From Planctomycetota bacterium (GTDB taxonomy: Bacteria > Planctomycetota > UBA1135 > GCA-002686595), in the NCBI GenBank assembly GCA_002683825.1, contig NYUD01000010.1:1-44861 (forward strand): a stretch of 44,861 bases of DNA, given 5' to 3'. How positions within the stretch are numbered: position 1 is the stretch's first letter; each line of letters starts with the position of its first letter. Below are positions 35,011-44,861 of the stretch, in pieces. The position numbers were made by a program, and so were the translations under genes. The notes below the pieces were generated by a model. The model had not been told where the DNA came from. It was given only the letters and a program-made list of their open reading frames with translations, and did no database searches.

Positions 35011-35430
35011 TTACTCGGCCGCCTCGCGCGCCTTCGGCATGTCGACGCCCGGAAGCGGCTGCCGGTTGACGTAGGACTGGTCCAATGGATGCCAACCCTG
35101 GAAGCCGTCGTGTCCGGGAAACCACGTGAAGTAGACGACATTGCCGGCGAACTCGCCGTAGCACTCCACGACACCCGTCTCCGCGTCGCGCAGGAAGCAC
35201 CCGAGCCCCTCGAGCTCGAGGATGCATGCCTTGAGCTCCTCCCGCAACCGACGCGTCTGTTGCAGGGTCCGCTCACGCGCCGCCCCGTGCCCCTGCCCTG
35301 TGCCCAGGGCGAGCACCTCGTCCTGCTTCCGCAAGATCAGGCGATGTCGCGCACGGGCACTCACGACGATCCGCCGCACCAGCGGGATCATCCTGTCGGC
35401 CTCGTCGCGTGTGAAGATCTTTCCGCGCAT
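35011..35430 (-). CDS. DUF2203-family protein
   Basis: 139 residues from ATG 35430. This start gives MRGKIFTRDEADRMIPLVRRIV, the usual opening of the family, and a good promoter is located upstream at 35495-35524, inside what a longer frame would use. The conserved pattern is intact: a long helix with LQQTRRLREELKACILELEGLGCFLRDAETG, then VYFTWFPGHDGFQGWHPLD. DUF2203 proteins are small and of unknown function. It is monocistronic. Confidence 0.88.
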   Translation of the reverse strand: MRGKIFTRDEADRMIPLVRRIVVSARARHRLILRKQDEVLALGTGQGHGAARERTLQQTRRLREELKACILELEGLGCFLRDAETGVVECYGEFAGNVVYFTWFPGHDGFQGWHPLDQSYVNRQPLPGVDMPKAREAAE

Positions 35431-35494
35431 GAGCGAGCTTTGGTTCCGACGGCAACCGGGGCTGAACGCAGTCACGACCGGCGTCGGCGGGTTC

Positions 35495-35524
35495 ATTGTA
35501 GGGCGCACGGGGAGACGTTGTCCA
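35495..35524 (-). promoter_or_regulatory. Sigma-70-type promoter for the DUF2203 gene
   Basis: On the minus strand: TGGACA (35524-35519), 18-nt spacer, TACAAT (35500-35495). Both hexamers match consensus at 5 of 6 positions. It supports the ATG at 35430 as the start. Confidence 0.65.
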
Positions 35525-35555
35525 ACAACAACTCCCACCGATCCCCTTCACGGTC

Positions 35556-35584
35556 TTGCGTTGGCTCCCCGCCGAACCTAGGAT
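35556..35584 (+). promoter_or_regulatory. Promoter candidate for the amino-acid dehydrogenase gene
   Basis: TTGCGT (35556-35561), 17-nt spacer, TAGGAT (35579-35584), 18 nt before the ATG at 35603. Moderate match. Confidence 0.45.
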
Positions 35585-35602
35585 CGCCCGCTGCCTTGAT
35601 CC

Positions 35603-36853
35603 ATGGAATCGCATCCCAGCCTCATCGACGCCATGCGCGACCTGGAAGTGGAGCGACTCCGCTTCCAGGCTCAGGGTGAGCGTGCGCGCGTCATTGCCGC
35701 GCGCCGGGACGAGCCCTGGAAGCCCGCCGCCGACCTCCTTCCCGACTGCAAATCTCTCCTCGCCCTATACGAAGCCCCCTTTTTAGCGGGCGGGCATGAG
35801 CGGCTTGATGTGGTCTTCCGAGACGGCGTGGGGCTGAGATTCCTCTGTGCCGTCCACAGCAGCCGCGCCGGCCCCGGAGCCGGCGGCCTCCGTCGGCATG
35901 ACCTTGTCGATCCCGAAGAGACTGTCGTCCGGGACGTCCTCAACCTCGCCCGGGCCATGACCTACAAGAACCTTGCGGCCGAGACGGGGCGCGGCGGCAG
36001 CAAGCTGTGTATCCATAATCCTCCGCTTCCACCCTATGACCGAGATGCGTGGCTGGAGGCCCTGGTCGAAGAAATCGACCTGTCCGGGACCATCACCGGC
36101 CCCGACACCGGCCTGACGGGCGCCGACATGATTGACCTGGCGGCCCGCACGGACAATGTCAGCGGGATCCTGGGTGGGGGGACATCTGTCTCTGCTGCGT
36201 TCGGAGTCCACGAGGCCATCAAGGCCACGGCGGCGGCGCTCGGTCGCCCGCTGAACGAGACCCACGTGGCCATCCAGGGGCTCGGCAGCCTGGGGCTGGA
36301 ACTCGCCACCCAACTCGCCGGTGACGGGGCGAAGCTCACGGTCACCGATCAGGACCACGGACGGATCGACGCCTTGCTCTCCGGCCTGACGCCTGCGGCG
36401 CGCAAGCTCGTTGGGATCGTAGCCCCATACCAGATCACCGAGGTCGAAGCGGACATCCTCGCGCCGTGCGCCGCTGGAGACGTCATCACCGCCGACGGGA
36501 TCGCAGGGCTCAACTGCCGGGCCATTTGCGGCGGCGCGAACAACCAACTCCGGGCCGCGAATCTCGATGATGAGCTGGCGTTGGCCGAGCGCCTCCACCT
36601 GGCCGGCATCCTGTTCGTGCCGGATTGGCTCGCCTCCGCTGGCGGCGCCATCCACGGGGTCATGGAAGCGACGAAGGGCGAGACCTTCGAAACGAAGAAG
36701 GCCCGGGCCAGGATTCGCCGTGTCAGCGGCTGGGCCGTCGACGCCGTCCTGGAAGACGCCAAGCGCACGGGCCGCGCACCGCTCCACATCGCCGCCGAAC
36801 GCTACCTGGGATCCCTCTCACCAGCCTCCGGCAACGCCGGACAAGGAAGCTGA
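35603..36853 (+). CDS. Glu/Leu/Phe/Val dehydrogenase family protein
   Basis: 416 residues, close to family length. Conserved elements: GGLRRHD, LARAMTYKNLAAETGRGGSK with the two substrate-site lysines, DTGLTGADM, GGGTSVSAAFGV and the NAD-binding GLGSLG. The size and the GGLR / MTYKN spacing are nearer leucine/phenylalanine dehydrogenases than hexameric glutamate dehydrogenase. It would interconvert a branched or aromatic amino acid and its keto acid with NAD. Single-gene transcript with its own promoter. Confidence 0.92.
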   Translation: MESHPSLIDAMRDLEVERLRFQAQGERARVIAARRDEPWKPAADLLPDCKSLLALYEAPFLAGGHERLDVVFRDGVGLRFLCAVHSSRAGPGAGGLRRHDLVDPEETVVRDVLNLARAMTYKNLAAETGRGGSKLCIHNPPLPPYDRDAWLEALVEEIDLSGTITGPDTGLTGADMIDLAARTDNVSGILGGGTSVSAAFGVHEAIKATAAALGRPLNETHVAIQGLGSLGLELATQLAGDGAKLTVTDQDHGRIDALLSGLTPAARKLVGIVAPYQITEVEADILAPCAAGDVITADGIAGLNCRAICGGANNQLRAANLDDELALAERLHLAGILFVPDWLASAGGAIHGVMEATKGETFETKKARARIRRVSGWAVDAVLEDAKRTGRAPLHIAAERYLGSLSPASGNAGQGS

Positions 36854-36902
36854 CTACCGAACCGCCCCGGGGGCCATCACGGGGTATTCCTCGAGCACCG
36901 GA

Positions 36903-37838
36903 TCACGCACCCTTGCGCCACCCTTCGAAGATGCGCTTCAGCACGGCCTTGATGCCCTTCTTCTCCTCCTCCGTGTAGCCCTCGGCGAGAGCCTCGAGGA
37001 GACGAGAGCATTCGGCAGACACCTCGGCCATGTCCACCGGCCGGCGTCGCGGGCTCTTGTGAATCATCCGCTCTATGAGGCGCGCGACAGGGTTGACGAC
37101 GCTCTCATTCAAGCGCGAGACCGGGACCGGGGATTCCTTGAGCGTCGCCTTGAGGACCTCCGTCGTGTGTCGCCCCTGGAAAGCGACCTGGCCCGTCAAC
37201 AGCTCGTAGAGGATGACCCCGAGGGAGAAGATGTCCGCGCGGTGGTCGATCTCCTCACCCCGTATCTGCTCGGGAGCCGAATAGGCGGGCGTGCCGATGT
37301 ACGTCCCTTGTCGCGTCAGGACGATCGATGCGTCTAGGTCTTTCGCGATACCGAAGTCGAGGACCTTCACGACCTTGTCCTCGTTGCGGATCATGATGTT
37401 CTCGGGTTTCAGGTCGCGGTGAATGACCTGATTCTCGTGCGCGACGTGGAGCGCGACGGCGCAATCACGGACAACATCCACAGCCCACTCGACAGAGAAG
37501 ACGCCCTCTTGGGTGAGCATCTCGTAGAGATTACGCCCGTCGACGAACTCGGAGGCGATGTAGATGCGCCCGTGCTCGCGTCCCAACGCATAGACACGGA
37601 CCAGGTTCGGGTGCCGCAGCATGCCGAACTTGCGACCCTCGCGCTTGAACCGGGAGATGGACTCGCGATCGGCCATGCCGTCCATCCGCAGGAACTTGAT
37701 GGCGACAAGGCGGTCGTTCTTCTCGTCACGCGCCTTGTAGACGGCGCCCATGCCGCCTTCGCCGAGCCGCTTCTCAATGACCAGACAGCCGCCCTCGCCA
37801 AACCGCTGGCCGATGAGCTCGTCAACCAGGTCCGTCAT
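36903..37838 (-). CDS. Hanks-type Ser/Thr protein kinase, cytoplasmic, catalytically intact
   Basis: 311 residues with no membrane helix. All key elements are present: glycine loop GEGGMG (26-31), AIK lysine 48, HRDLKPEN (Asp142), DFG 161-163, APE 188-190 and the GTPAY activation segment. It therefore contrasts with the pseudokinase at 29902-32286. After the kinase fold (about 280) there is only a short Lys-rich tail, so no sensor domain is fused. Its ATG overlaps the ferredoxin stop by 4 bp, suggesting that the two proteins are made together. Confidence 0.94.
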   Translation of the reverse strand: MTDLVDELIGQRFGEGGCLVIEKRLGEGGMGAVYKARDEKNDRLVAIKFLRMDGMADRESISRFKREGRKFGMLRHPNLVRVYALGREHGRIYIASEFVDGRNLYEMLTQEGVFSVEWAVDVVRDCAVALHVAHENQVIHRDLKPENIMIRNEDKVVKVLDFGIAKDLDASIVLTRQGTYIGTPAYSAPEQIRGEEIDHRADIFSLGVILYELLTGQVAFQGRHTTEVLKATLKESPVPVSRLNESVVNPVARLIERMIHKSPRRRPVDMAEVSAECSRLLEALAEGYTEEEKKGIKAVLKRIFEGWRKGA

Positions 37839-38071
37839 TCGGCTCCGTCATGCCCAATCGCGTCAACCGGGCATTGGGCGAGAGCGTCCTCGCATTGCTG
37901 CTCTTCGTCGGCATCTGCGGGCTGCTTCCAGACGAAGTCATGGTCCCCGTCTTCGCTCTCTTTGAAGTTCTCCGGCGCAATATCCGTACACAGCGAACAA
38001 AGGATGCACTCCTTGTCCACATAGTAGGTTCCGAGGACATTGTCCTCCCACTTCTGACTCTTATCCGCCAT
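37835..38071 (-). CDS. Small 4Fe-4S ferredoxin
   Basis: 78 residues from ATG 38071, with GGGGA upstream; longer upstream reading is not conserved. One cluster motif: CILCSLCTDIAPENF (Cys 22, 25, 28) and CPVDAIG (Cys67), with an extra Cys60 in the place where relatives have a disulfide partner. Acidic linker between the halves. It carries one electron per cluster in the cytoplasm; its redox partner is not evident. The stop overlaps the kinase start. Confidence 0.93.
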   Translation of the reverse strand: MADKSQKWEDNVLGTYYVDKECILCSLCTDIAPENFKESEDGDHDFVWKQPADADEEQQCEDALAQCPVDAIGHDGAE

Positions 38072-38137
38072 CGAATCCCCGTGTGATGCCTCCAGGCTAC
38101 TCTTTGAGGCCATCACCTCAAGGAGCAACGCCTACAG

Positions 38138-38887
38138 CTACAGGGCCTTGAGCGCCTCGTCGCCCTCCTCGACGGAGAGGATCCTGGTCGAGCTCTTCAG
38201 CCAACCACGGACCTCCTTGTTCGAGTCGAACTCGCGGCCGGTCAAGTGGACGAGGGTCTCCGTGATCGCGGAGAAACAGTAGCCCCAGCGCTCGATCTTG
38301 TCCTTCCAGTAGCTCGCCGGAGGGTTGCTCCCCGCGTCCACGTTCCGGGGCTGTGGCATGTCGACGTGCTGGGCGAGGAACCGCACGGTGTCCGTGCTCC
38401 GCAGATACCTGAGCGTCACCACCAACTCTCGCTGGACCTCTTTCGAAGCCTTGGCGAAGAGGCTCTTCATCTGCTCCATGGGCGGGCTGCGACGGTGGGC
38501 ACCGTACGCCTGAAGGATGCTGACCAGGACCTCCGGACTCTTGGCGTTGCGACGATCGCTGAACGCCTTGCTGAGCACCTTGAGCGCCGGTTTCGCGGCC
38601 TGCTGGCCCAGCCGGAGGGCCGCCGCCACGCGAACGGAGCTGTCTGCGTCGCCCATGGCCCGGGCGAGACACTTCACGATGAGCTCATGCTTGAACGGCG
38701 ACAACCGATCTACGGCACCGTGGCGATGCTTCGCGTCCTTGGACTTGTACTCGGACACGAACAGCTTCTGGATATCCCGGGCCACGTCCTTCGAGACTTC
38801 CTTGGGGTCTTCGACCTGCCCGTACGTCAGGCTGGCCACCGAGAGGGCGGCCAGCAACGCAGCGATATAGGGGCTTCGATTCCGCAT
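38138..38887 (-). CDS. Secreted HEAT-repeat protein
   Basis: 249 residues with signal peptide (YIAALLAALSVASLTYG). HEAT-like helical repeats follow, for example LIVKCLARAMGDADSSVRVAAALRLG and EVLVSILQAYGAH. No catalytic domain; probably a binding scaffold. Related in style to the HEAT part of the vWA protein at 899. It is a separate transcript from the ferredoxin gene, 66 bp upstream of it. Confidence 0.82.
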   Translation of the reverse strand: MRNRSPYIAALLAALSVASLTYGQVEDPKEVSKDVARDIQKLFVSEYKSKDAKHRHGAVDRLSPFKHELIVKCLARAMGDADSSVRVAAALRLGQQAAKPALKVLSKAFSDRRNAKSPEVLVSILQAYGAHRRSPPMEQMKSLFAKASKEVQRELVVTLRYLRSTDTVRFLAQHVDMPQPRNVDAGSNPPASYWKDKIERWGYCFSAITETLVHLTGREFDSNKEVRGWLKSSTRILSVEEGDEALKAL

Positions 38888-39245
38888 GGAAGGCCTCCGA
38901 ACACGAACGCCGCCATGATACCCGAACGGCTACCCGCTGCCCGCCGCCGAGCGGACCGACCACGCGGGAGATACCGATGCGGTCACTCAAGGAGAGCTGC
39001 GAGCTCGGCGACCCTGGCGACGCGCCTCATACGCTCCAGCCCGGCATCCTCTTCGGCCTCCCGGAGGTGCCCTACGAGGACGACGGCGGGATGGCTTCAA
39101 CCTCTGCCCGAGCTTCTTCAAGCGGCGCACCTCCGTCTCAGCAATCGGCAAGGGGTTGGCACCAGCGCGATGTCCCCCCACTCTGTGTTCACCGAGGCGC
39201 ACCAAGACGCGACGATCCGCGAGCCGCCCCGGCACGCACCTCTTG
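38888..39245. other. Gap without a convincing gene
   Basis: 358 bp between divergent genes. Frames on both strands here are short; one minus-strand frame (from about 39093 to 38990) reads like a protein C-terminus with VVLVGHLREAEEDAG but is cut by a stop just upstream. It may be decayed coding sequence. I see no tRNA-like fold and no clear promoter. Confidence 0.4.
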
Positions 39246-39935
39246 ATGACACAGCCACTATTAGAGATCTGCGTCGACCACCTCGACGACGTCACCGTCG
39301 CCGCAAGCGCGGGAGCCGATCGCATCGAATTGTGCGCATCGCTGGAGCTCGGCGGGGTCACCCCGGGGCCCGATCTTCTCGACCGCGCACGGACCCTGAC
39401 CGCCATCCCCATCATGGTGATGATCCGCCCGCGCGGCGGCGACTTCGTCTACACAGCAGACGAAGTCGCCGCGATGGCGGAGTCCATCGATCACGCGAAG
39501 GACCGCGGCGCAGATGGCGTCGTCCTCGGGTGCCTGACGCCTGATGGCGGTCTCGACGTACCCAGCGTCTCCTGCCTCGTCGCTCGAGCCCGCCCGCTCC
39601 CCGTCACCTTCCACCGCGCATTCGACGAAGCCCGTGACCCCCTGCCCGTCCTTGATGGGCTCATCCAACTCGGCGTCGAACGCCTCCTCACATCTGGCCA
39701 GGCCCCGGCCGCGACGCAAGGGAAGGGCCTCATCCGCGACCTCGTTGAACGCGCCGCGGGGCGCTTGATCGTCATGCCAGGCTGCGGGCTGCGGGCCAGC
39801 AACATCCGCGAAGTAGCGAACGCAACGGCGGCGGTCGAGTTCCACGGCAGCGCATCCACCGATGGCCGTACGGACGCGAACGAGATCCGGGCCATGCGCC
39901 GCGCCCTGGAGATCGAAGGGCGCCCGGCGTCCTGA
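39246..39935 (+). CDS. cutC: CutC-family TIM-barrel protein
   Basis: 229 residues from ATG 39246. The whole family pattern is present: LEICVDHLDDVTVAASAGADRIELCASLELGG in pieces, TPGPDLLDRA, MIRPRGGDFVYTADE, VTFHRAFDEARDP, LLTSGQAPAATQG and MPGCGLRASNI. CutC was named for copper handling, but many members lack a shown copper role and the barrel may bind a small metabolite. No copper gene is nearby. Single gene. Confidence 0.93.
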   Translation: MTQPLLEICVDHLDDVTVAASAGADRIELCASLELGGVTPGPDLLDRARTLTAIPIMVMIRPRGGDFVYTADEVAAMAESIDHAKDRGADGVVLGCLTPDGGLDVPSVSCLVARARPLPVTFHRAFDEARDPLPVLDGLIQLGVERLLTSGQAPAATQGKGLIRDLVERAAGRLIVMPGCGLRASNIREVANATAAVEFHGSASTDGRTDANEIRAMRRALEIEGRPAS

Positions 39936-40016
39936 TTAGCGGAACCCGAGGTTCGCGGCGCGCGTCACACGGGAATGATCTACCCCACCCCCGAGATCGT
40001 CTACTGGCCGTCGGGA

Positions 40017-40739
40017 TCACGCACCCGCGTCGAGCGCGCGCAGGATCGCCCGGGGTGCGTCCGTTATGAGGGCGTCCACGCCGGCCGCGACCAAAGGCGG
40101 TATCTGGTCCGGGGCATCCACGGTCCAGGCCCAAACCTGGCGACCGTTGGAGCGGGCCCAGTCAGACCCCTCTCCGGGGACCAGCTCCCGTAAGAAACCC
40201 TGGCCCCACAGCTCGTGATGGAGTTGGCTCTGGAAATCGAAAGGTTCCCGAGCAAGGCCCAGTCGGCGGACGTCCGGGCACCCCATCTTCACGGCCACGA
40301 GAGCATCGGTAGCAAACGAAGCAGCGATCCGACGTTCCAGGTGAGGATCCCGTAGAAAGCGAGCTGCGAGGGCCTCTCCGAGAACGCGGTCGTCCGGACC
40401 GCGCTTCATCTCGACCATGAGGAGTGACTCGCCCACGAGATCGATGACGTCGTCGAGAGTGGGCACGGTCTCCCCCTCAAACCCCTCCCCGTGGGTCCAA
40501 CTCAAGTCACAGCGCGTCACGACCTCGGAGGTGAGAGACGCAATGGAGATCGCGTCCCCCTGCGGCGCCGTCACGACGGCCAGGTCATGGTGAACCACGA
40601 GGACGCCGTCCGCCGTGAGATGAACGTCGCACTCTATTCCGTCCGCCCCCGCCGCGAGGGCCCGCGCGAACGCAGTGCGCGTGTTCTGCGGGCCCTCCCC
40701 CGCGCCGCCGCGATGAGCGATGACCAGCGGTCGGGTCAT
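40017..40739 (-). CDS. Glycerophosphodiester phosphodiesterase (GDPD)
   Basis: 240 residues from ATG 40739, which overlaps the aroA stop (ATGA). Catalytic and metal residues are visible in AHRGGAG, GIECDVHLT, VVHHD and LLMVEMKRG. The usual PENT after HRG reads PQNT here, a change in a normally conserved glutamate. It would hydrolyse glycerophosphodiesters to glycerol 3-phosphate and an alcohol; no signal peptide, so cytoplasmic. Coupled to aroA with no obvious metabolic link. Confidence 0.92.
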   Translation of the reverse strand: MTRPLVIAHRGGAGEGPQNTRTAFARALAAGADGIECDVHLTADGVLVVHHDLAVVTAPQGDAISIASLTSEVVTRCDLSWTHGEGFEGETVPTLDDVIDLVGESLLMVEMKRGPDDRVLGEALAARFLRDPHLERRIAASFATDALVAVKMGCPDVRRLGLAREPFDFQSQLHHELWGQGFLRELVPGEGSDWARSNGRQVWAWTVDAPDQIPPLVAAGVDALITDAPRAILRALDAGA

Positions 40740-42016
40740 CCCGGCGGGCCCCACTCGATTCCCGACGGCCATTGATCGAAGAACCCGGGGAACGACTTGG
40801 CGACGCAGGCGGCGTCATCGATGAATACGGGCCGACGCAGCCCAAGCAGCGCACCCGCCATCGCCATACGATGGTCGGCGTGGACGGAGAGCGGGACGGG
40901 ATCGCCGCGCGCCGCCGCGAGCGGTCCGGTGACCTCGAATCCGTCATCGAACGCCTCCGCATCGACCCCCGCGGCCCGGAGGATGTGGACGAGGACGGCG
41001 ATGCGATCGCTCTCCTTATGTCGAAGGTGAGCGGCGCCGGTGACACGCACGGGCTCGGATGCGAGGGCGCCTACGGCGGCCAGGGCGGGTGCGGCATCAG
41101 GGCAATCCGAGAGATCGAAGATCCCCCCACACGTGACCGCTCCCTCTACGCGCACGCCATCCGTTCCGCACGCCGAGACATGGATCCCGAGACCCGACAG
41201 ATGGGACGCGAACAAACGATCGGGCTGGTGGGAGTTCGGGTTCAGAGATGGGACACGAACCGGGCGCCCGAGAAACGGCGCCGCGGCGAGGAGGGCTGTG
41301 GCCCCCGACCAGTCCGCTTCGACATGAAACACCGACCGCTCGTAGGCACCTGACTCGGGGACGACCAGGTCGTCACCGACGACAACCCCGGCCTCCGACA
41401 TCACGCCGCGGGTGAGATCGAGATACGGACGCGAGACCTGCGCCCCAACGGTGCGAAAGGCCACATGACCGTGAATAGCGGGCGCGATGAGCAGCAACGC
41501 GGAAAGGAACTGGCTCGAGACCCTCCCGTCGACCGAGATCGTGCGGTCTCCCCGCAGCGGCCCGCGCACGGTGGCGGGCAACCCCGGGCCACCGTCCACC
41601 GTCGCCCCGAGCGCCCCCAGCGCGTCAAGCAACGGAGTCATCGGCCGCGCAGACAACCGCCCTCCGCCAGTGACCGTCACCGGACGCTCCGCCAGGGCAC
41701 CGAGCGCGAGCAAGAACCGAGCCGGGGCAGCCCCTTCCCCCGCGTTCAGCGTGACGGGGTCGCCGCCACGTGGCATCGGGCCGTCGATGCTGACCCCATC
41801 CTCCAGAACGGTGACCGGGACACCGAGCTGCTCGAGGGCGGACACGAAGAACCGGACATCGTCCGGCCAAGGCAACGAGAGGCCGAGCAACGAACCACCT
41901 CCGCAAACCGCCGCGGCGGTGAGCGCGCGCAGCGCGTGGCTCTTCGACGGCGGCGCGGCGAGCACCACCTCCCCGGCACCGGCGCCGGACGGCGGGCGGA
42001 CGGTGACGGAAGGCAC
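40736..42016 (-). CDS. aroA: 3-phosphoshikimate 1-carboxyvinyltransferase (EPSP synthase)
   Basis: About 426 residues from the preferred GTG at 42016; an ATG at 42076 would overlap the divergent gene at 42075 and adds 20 non-family residues. Substrate motifs: PPSKSHALRA near the N-terminus, SRPYLDLT, SSQFLSALLL, LRHKESDRI and DHRMAMAGAL. The phosphate-site loop reads NAGEGAAPARFLL instead of the common NAGTAMRFL. It joins shikimate 3-phosphate with phosphoenolpyruvate. Start of a two-gene operon with GDPD. Confidence 0.95.
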   Translation of the reverse strand: MPSVTVRPPSGAGAGEVVLAAPPSKSHALRALTAAAVCGGGSLLGLSLPWPDDVRFFVSALEQLGVPVTVLEDGVSIDGPMPRGGDPVTLNAGEGAAPARFLLALGALAERPVTVTGGGRLSARPMTPLLDALGALGATVDGGPGLPATVRGPLRGDRTISVDGRVSSQFLSALLLIAPAIHGHVAFRTVGAQVSRPYLDLTRGVMSEAGVVVGDDLVVPESGAYERSVFHVEADWSGATALLAAAPFLGRPVRVPSLNPNSHQPDRLFASHLSGLGIHVSACGTDGVRVEGAVTCGGIFDLSDCPDAAPALAAVGALASEPVRVTGAAHLRHKESDRIAVLVHILRAAGVDAEAFDDGFEVTGPLAAARGDPVPLSVHADHRMAMAGALLGLRRPVFIDDAACVAKSFPGFFDQWPSGIEWGPPG

Positions 42017-42074
42017 GCCCAGCGTGTTACCTTCGTCAGCCCCGAATGCGTAAGGACGTTCTTGGCTCTCTACC

Positions 42075-42389
42075 ATGACTCGACTCGGAACGCGTCTCCC
42101 CGAGGGTACCCCACCAAATCCAGGGCTGTTCAGCGCCGATCTCGGCGAAGACTGGGTCGTCCCCCGGGAGGCGATCCGTTATCTGGTGGCGCAGCGGACC
42201 TCGGAGGGCGCCATCATGACAGCGTACGGCCCGAGTGGCGCCATTGTCGGAGAACGATACGCCGGGTCCCTCGATGAACTGACCGCCCTGCTCGACGCCG
42301 CGGCCCAGCGCGGCATCGCCGAAACGCCGCGTCCAATCCCGGACGACGCGCCTTCGGCGCTCGCGTGGCTGGACGGGCGAACCTGCTAA
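42075..42389 (+). CDS. Small unknown protein, divergent from aroA
   Basis: 104 residues. Not recognised. It has TPPNPGLFSADLGEDWVVPREAIRYLVAQR, split here as two blocks, an acidic/aliphatic middle (GSLDELTALLDAAAQRG) and a Pro-rich C-terminus. No membrane helix, no cysteine pairs. It precedes the zinc-ribbon gene by 12 bp, so the two may share a transcript. Confidence 0.65.
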   Translation: MTRLGTRLPEGTPPNPGLFSADLGEDWVVPREAIRYLVAQRTSEGAIMTAYGPSGAIVGERYAGSLDELTALLDAAAQRGIAETPRPIPDDAPSALAWLDGRTC

Positions 42390-42401
42390 ACTCCGCGCAC
42401 C

Positions 42402-42995
42402 ATGCTCCAACCTGATGAGGATGCGCCGACCGGAGTGCCGCCGATCCTGCATTCGGTCTTCGCGAAGGGACCGTTCGAGACCTGCGTCGACTGCGGCGCC
42501 GGGCTCCTGGACGCCTGGACCCCCTACGCCGTGGAGAAGGTCATCCGCCAGGGTGAGGTCGTGCTGGAATTCGCGATCTGCGTCGACTGCCAGATTGTCA
42601 TTCTGCGCGAGTTCTCTGAGGAGAGCATCGATCGGATCCGCGAGTACACGGCGGGCACCCTCAATCAGTCCGACGAGATCGACCGCATCCTCGAGGTGCT
42701 GGGTCATCAAACCGAGGATCGCCTCGGGACGCCGCCGCCCCCCACCCCGGCTCCGGATCGCTGCCAGCGATGCGGCGCTCAGGACGACGCCTACACAAGA
42801 GAACACAGCATTGGCGGCATCCTCATCGGTGATCGGTTGATCGCCAACGTGAGTTCGCTCTGCGGCAAGTGCTCGGACGGACTCGACCAAGTGCTCTCGC
42901 AGAAAACCCGCGAGGCACATGACGACTTTATCGAACGAAACTTTCCGGGAGTGCCCGCCGAGCTTGATCTGCCGGTGGGAGCTATCGGACTCTGA
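42402..42995 (+). CDS. Unknown protein with two pairs of CxxC zinc motifs
   Basis: 197 residues. Four CxxC pairs: C28-C31, C60-C63, C121-C124 and C154-C157, which fit two zinc sites, one in each half, separated by a Pro-rich linker (about 110-120). The first half is mixed helical (SIDRIREYTAGTLNQSDEIDR), the second has YTREHSIGGILIGD. No known domain recognised. TAAACT lies 9 nt before the ATG and no Shine-Dalgarno is seen, so a leaderless start is possible. Confidence 0.75.
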   Translation: MLQPDEDAPTGVPPILHSVFAKGPFETCVDCGAGLLDAWTPYAVEKVIRQGEVVLEFAICVDCQIVILREFSEESIDRIREYTAGTLNQSDEIDRILEVLGHQTEDRLGTPPPPTPAPDRCQRCGAQDDAYTREHSIGGILIGDRLIANVSSLCGKCSDGLDQVLSQKTREAHDDFIERNFPGVPAELDLPVGAIGL

Positions 42996-43166
42996 GACAG
43001 GGGAAGACCCATCGCCAGACAACGCCGACGTCGGGGAGGCTCGTCCGCACCCCAGGGACGTGGAAACGAAGACCGCGGTTCGAGCACCCGCCGCACGGAT
43101 GCGAGCACGCACGGCGGCCATCGTGACCGTGGTCGTCCACGCCCCAGCCATCGACCTCCGCCGACA

Positions 43167-44861
<1,695 letters not shown>

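Overview
The window reads as one GC-rich bacterial chromosome segment. It has about 37 credible protein genes on both strands, no rRNA, tRNA or CRISPR that I could find, and no insertion sequence. The gene style suggests Planctomycetota or a close relative: UnbV/FG-GAP lipoproteins, HEAT-repeat and vWA secreted proteins, Kelch-MAM surface proteins, FHA and Hanks-type kinases, DUF2203, and many GTG starts. This is inference from family content, not from a marker gene. No foreign island stands out. Genes are tightly packed and often joined by 4-bp ATGA or GTGA stop/start overlaps, so operons can be read with some confidence.

Layout. 1-2500: a metallopeptidase-like protein with a broken active site, coupled to a secreted HEAT-vWA protein. 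2571-7901: an UnbV/FG-GAP lipoprotein coupled to a complete Mla-type phospholipid transport operon (STAS-permease, ATPase, MCE protein, auxiliary lipoprotein). 7902-8202: an intergenic region with a sigma-54-like promoter and a strong hairpin, possibly a small RNA. 8203-14591: a secreted surface protein, an Rrf2 regulator without cluster cysteines, a B12-type radical SAM enzyme and a gingipain-like peptidase. 14612-20102: a TMTC-like membrane protein, a sterol-desaturase-like fragment, an alcohol dehydrogenase, ParA, QueC and a lipoprotein. 20112-26134: two tandem Kelch-MAM proteins, a parvulin lipoprotein and a TPR protein. 26315-27790: lysyl-tRNA synthetase. 27787-33578: a four-gene minus-strand operon with a DnaJ-type zinc protein, an FHA-pseudokinase membrane protein, an MGDG-synthase-like glycosyltransferase with an RG-rich head, and an unknown protein. 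33682-38887: a secretin-N-like secreted protein, DUF2203, an amino-acid dehydrogenase, an active Hanks-type kinase overlapping a ferredoxin gene, and a HEAT protein. 39246-44861: CutC, GDPD, EPSP synthase, two small unknowns and an SsnA-like amidohydrolase that has lost its metal ligands and carries a long poly-aspartate tail running off the window.

How the genes work together. The clearest unit is the Mla operon, which moves phospholipid between the membranes of a diderm cell. The most novel-looking unit is the 27787-33578 operon, where a catalytically dead kinase with a phosphopeptide-binding FHA head is translationally linked to a glycolipid-type glycosyltransferase. Three separate proteins (gene at 3-902, the FHA-pseudokinase, the SsnA-like protein) look like enzymes turned into non-catalytic scaffolds or binding proteins. 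The rest is housekeeping (lysS, queC, aroA, GDPD) or secreted and envelope proteins of uncertain role.
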